Assembly (NCBI RefSeq): GCF_032854445.1
Contig: NC_088295.1
Coordinates: forward strand, 43,015,385 to 43,079,384
Length of the DNA: 64,000 nucleotides
Direction: 5' to 3'
From: Liolophura sinensis
Lineage: Eukaryota; Mollusca; Polyplacophora; Chitonida; Chitonidae
In this document: positions 61,101 to 64,000 of the stretch, in pieces
Position numbering within the stretch: position 1 is the first letter of the stretch
Layout: each line of letters opens with the position of its first letter
The notes under the pieces: generated by a model
Seen by the model: only the letters and a program-made list of their open reading frames with translations
Database searches by the model: none
What the model was told of the DNA's origin: nothing
Made by a program: the position numbers and the translations under genes

Positions 61101-62118
61101 CCTGCCTGTACCAGACTGGTATTGACATATTTTACAGTGCTGCCTCACTGATGAATCATATACGAAAGAAAAATTGGAGATGAATGGAGACTTAAACCAT
61201 GCAAAATGCGACGCGCAAGGCGCCTCATAAACCTGAGTATATAGCTCACTCCATATACATATATATATCCACATATTCAACACAGATGTTAACTAAGGTC
61301 TAACCAAGGATGGGTTTCTGTGCTCTGGCGGTTAAGACGTCTAAGTCACCGTCACCATCCATGTCCTTCCAGGCAATTCGGTGGTAGAACCAGCTGGAGT
61401 CCGCACCATGGTTGTTCGTGATGTAGTACGGGCCTTTGGGAGGGTTGGAACTGGTGTCGTACAGTGCGATGGAGCCGTGAGTCTTCATCGGCACCAAGAA
61501 ACCGCCGGCAACAGATATCATCTCTTTGTGAAAGATCGATTCTGAAAGAATAAGGGTTTTTGCAGTTATGGAAGGTTAACTGCAACTTAGAAAATAACTC
61601 TAGGTACAGTTTTGAACTTGTCAAAGAGGTTAAAACATCTTTTTCCACTTCCACTGAATGTTTGAATACATGGGTAACCGTTTTTTTCTGATTCACACGC
61701 ATGCCAAACGATACAAAAGTATATTGTGCATACATAAAAGACGAGACAGTATAATAGCCTCTCTTAGTTTTTGCTCAACTCAGCATTAAAGAAAATATTT
61801 ACCTGAAACCGAGTCAACTTCATTAGGCCATGTAATTTTGGAAGTTACGACTGTTGGGTGGATGCTTGAGACGTCACTGAGATGGCGTCCCACCTTCTGT
61901 ACTTGGTAGACGAAGTCAGAAGAAAACGGGATGGCGTTGAAACCAGCGACCATCAGGCTATACTGGTCTTTGACGTCCGAATGATGTTTGTTCCTACTGA
62001 TGCCTACAAAAGCAGCATGTGGAGCTCTGAAGTGACCTAGCAGTTTAGGGGTCACCTTGGCTTCTGCACCCAGCGCGAGAAGCGTTAGAAAAAGGAACGT
62101 CCCAAATTTTCCCGCCAT
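58192..62118 (-). CDS. Secreted FG-GAP/VCBS-repeat (beta-propeller-like) protein, frameshift in exon 5
   Basis: Six exons on the minus strand: 62118-61803, 61541-61305, 61005-60767, 60333-60182, 58992-58872, 58423-58192; about 431 aa. MAGKFGTFLFLTLLALGAEA is a clear signal peptide. Calcium-loop motifs of the FG-GAP/VCBS type recur: DMDGDGDLDVL (exon 2), DMNNDGKKDLL (exon 4) and DVDGDGHTELF (exon 6), each followed by a hydrophobic strand. Such repeats build extracellular seven-bladed propellers. No transmembrane segment is seen, so the protein is probably secreted. Exon 4 ends in phase 2 and exon 6 begins by supplying one base, so exon 5 should be a multiple of three long. It is 121 nt, one T too many near 58980-58983. 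Except for that base the exon reads TGTF-KQHILASGFHARFNL...EPISSK. I do not know the orthologue. Confidence 0.85.
59423..59844 (-). mobile_element. tRNA-headed SINE family 2 with microsatellite tail
   Basis: The tRNA-like head is at the right (minus strand AGACCGCCTTGGTGGTCTAA, with B box TATCAAACCC), the body covers 59500-59770, and the tail end (GGGGTTTAACGTCGTACTTT on plus) runs into a (GTAT)n microsatellite at 59429-59491. TAGTGTA at 59423-59429 and 59838-59844 may be the target duplication. It lies in intron 4 of the FG-GAP gene. Confidence 0.65.
60490..60525. repeat. Short inverted repeat (hairpin)
   Basis: CTGGGGATTAAG and CTTAATCCCAG flank a 7-base loop within FG-GAP intron 3. GACGTAACCT occurs on both sides. 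No known element matches. Confidence 0.5.
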
Positions 62119-64000
62119 GTTGCTTTCCTCGAAGAGCTGCCGACGTCGTTGTCCAGAAAGTCGCTCAGGTTCTGGTACAAAAGAAACCAGGTTTCTTGGT
62201 TTTAAAGTAAATTATGTCATCTCAAGGCCTTGAATTTTAGGTCAAGACCAACAAAAGACAATAAAGTGATCTTTCTTGAGAACAAGAGCAGGTGTCTTTT
62301 TTTCTTTTAGAAAGGTTACCTACGCAGGACACATTTAAAACAGTGGTGTTAGAACATTTGTGAGTAAAAAGTATATGCCTTCAGAAGTTATTTATGTAAC
62401 AATATACAATTTTGGGGCACAAAGAGAGCACTCTGTAGCCCTTTCCTCTGTCATCATATTAAGATACACAAAATATGTGCATAATTATACATTTATTTAT
62501 TTGATCAGTGCCTATCAGTTAGCTTATTTGATGGCGGTTTATCGTGGCAGAAAACCGACCGTTGCCGAGGACCTGAGGGTCAGGCGACATCAACCCATGC
62601 ATACACTCTTTTGAAGAGCATCCGTTTTTCATCGGTCGGCCAAGGTCCTTTTCTACTTTGTGATTTACATCTAGCTCCCCCTTTGCAAATTTAAACTTAA
62701 ACTGAAACCATTCATGGTAATAAGTCACTGAAACCTCAATACTTGACTATAGACTAATCTTGAACCTTTATTGCACTTTTGAGCACCTTGGTCCTGAACT
62801 AAATGTGCTATCTGGAATCTGGAATGCCATGTTTTCCTTTAGGCATGTAACGGTAGTAGTTAAGCCACTAATCTCTTCGCGGAGTAGAATCGTGACCACG
62901 CATTGCTTTCTTCTCTTATCTAGCCCGTTTCTTTTAACTGACTGACCTTGAACTGAATGACCGTTAAATCCCACATGTGACCGTTATCAATGCTTTCTCA
63001 TGTAGGACAGTCTCCAGCTTGGAACATCATATGTTTTTGTATTCAGTCAAAGACTACGAAGATGCGTCTGATACCAGTACCAGTATTTTGGACAGCCAAT
63101 ATCGTGGGCGGCCAAAATATCACACTTATCCTCGGTTTCTTAAGGCTTTAATCTGTGCTGTAGTGCATTGATCCTTAAAAATAATCCATACTATTCAGTC
63201 CACAGTTATAATGCAACTTACAAACGAAATATTTGTGACGTAATCAATGCCTAATTTACATAAACAATCAGCAATTTTTCGAACACACCACACTGTAGGT
63301 CTCCTATTTTGGGTGCTCAGCAATACAGCGGATGAAAGCGATTAGAGTGATGAATGGTTATAAAATAAATAATCTTTCTTAATAGTTATATATATGGAAT
63401 GAGATACATTAATATATATCTCATGTTCGTTTGTTTATTTTTCATTTGCCATGCCAAATAATCTTAATTCAACGAATGCATGCCACAAGTATGGAAGCGG
63501 GATAAGGCCTGCTTCACCGTAAGCACGCGCTCTGGGTCACATATTGCCATCAGTGCAATTAGATTGGGGAAATCATAGAATTTCCTTGTCCAAGACCTTG
63601 ACTGAACCGGCGTGCACCTCGAGTGTTAGTCGCTATCTTACTATCTTAGATTTAATCCAAATGTTCTATGCCTATAAGTATTATGACAGGATTATATGTA
63701 TAGCGACAGCAAAGTTTTAGAATAGGGTGTATATGGCCCTACAATCTGAAGGACGGTCGTGCGGAGGTAAAAAACGATTGTATTATTAACGTATATTCTT
63801 TATAAGACAATGGAGTACTCTGTCCCTACAATGGCGACTCTGGTCCAATTCAGGCTGACATTTGTTCTGTTATAATACATGAGTAGTTTATGTGTTACCT
63901 ATCCTCCTCATGAAGAGGTTCGTGCATTACCATTTAGCCGTCTAATCGTTATCGTAAATGTTGAAATGAGCAATAAACTATATAACACTGGTCCGACCTC
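62119..64000. other. Upstream of the FG-GAP gene, no gene recognised
   Basis: Should include the promoter of the FG-GAP gene just right of 62118, but no TATA or other element stands out. Open frames are short and motif-free. A TTTATTTATTTGATCAGTGC segment at about 62490 may be a SINE tail relic. Confidence 0.45.

Overview
The window is animal nuclear DNA: spliced genes with conventional GT-AG introns, long introns, a Pol III tRNA gene, dispersed tRNA-derived SINEs with target-site duplications, and many minisatellites. Gene content (adrenodoxin, SPATA20, a USP2-type deubiquitinase, a MOLO1-type secreted protein) and SINE style suggest a lophotrochozoan invertebrate such as a bivalve mollusc or brachiopod. 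The species cannot be fixed from the sequence alone.

Left third (1-19 kb), gene-poor. It holds a 59-bp tandem repeat (1-215), the first coding exon of a MOLO1-like secreted protein on the minus strand (889-1081), a 45-bp minisatellite (4.2-6.0 kb), an intact tRNA-Thr(UGU) on the minus strand (8281-8353), and a decayed Ty3/gypsy-type pol fragment (10.2-10.55 kb). A 49-bp minisatellite ending in a 32-G tract lies at 13.3-14.45 kb, a roughly 110-bp repeat at 16.1-17.5 kb, and two phase-compatible exons of an unidentified minus-strand membrane protein at 15139-15207 and 17517-17717.

Middle (19.9-40 kb): FDX1/adrenodoxin on the minus strand (4 exons, 171 aa) and SPATA20 on the plus strand (15 exons, 760 aa) sit head to head, with 370 bp between start codons. 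SPATA20 carries a 44-bp tandem duplication that copies the end of exon 4 together with its 5' splice site, and a GC-AG intron filled by a 40-bp minisatellite.

Right (42.4-53.2 kb): a USP2-like ubiquitin protease on the plus strand (12 coding exons, 647 aa). Its catalytic triad is intact, but one of the four zinc-knuckle cysteines is replaced. Its intron 9 has a perfect U12-type donor and branch point and appears to have AT-AT ends. A CTCF-like motif and a spliced uORF lie upstream.

Far right (58.2-62.1 kb, minus strand): a six-exon gene for a secreted FG-GAP/VCBS beta-propeller-like protein with a one-base frameshift in exon 5. A degenerate coding-like relic lies at 56.5-57.26 kb. At least a dozen copies or fragments of one tRNA-headed SINE are scattered through the window, five with clean 9-12 bp target-site duplications, plus a second tRNA-headed SINE family.
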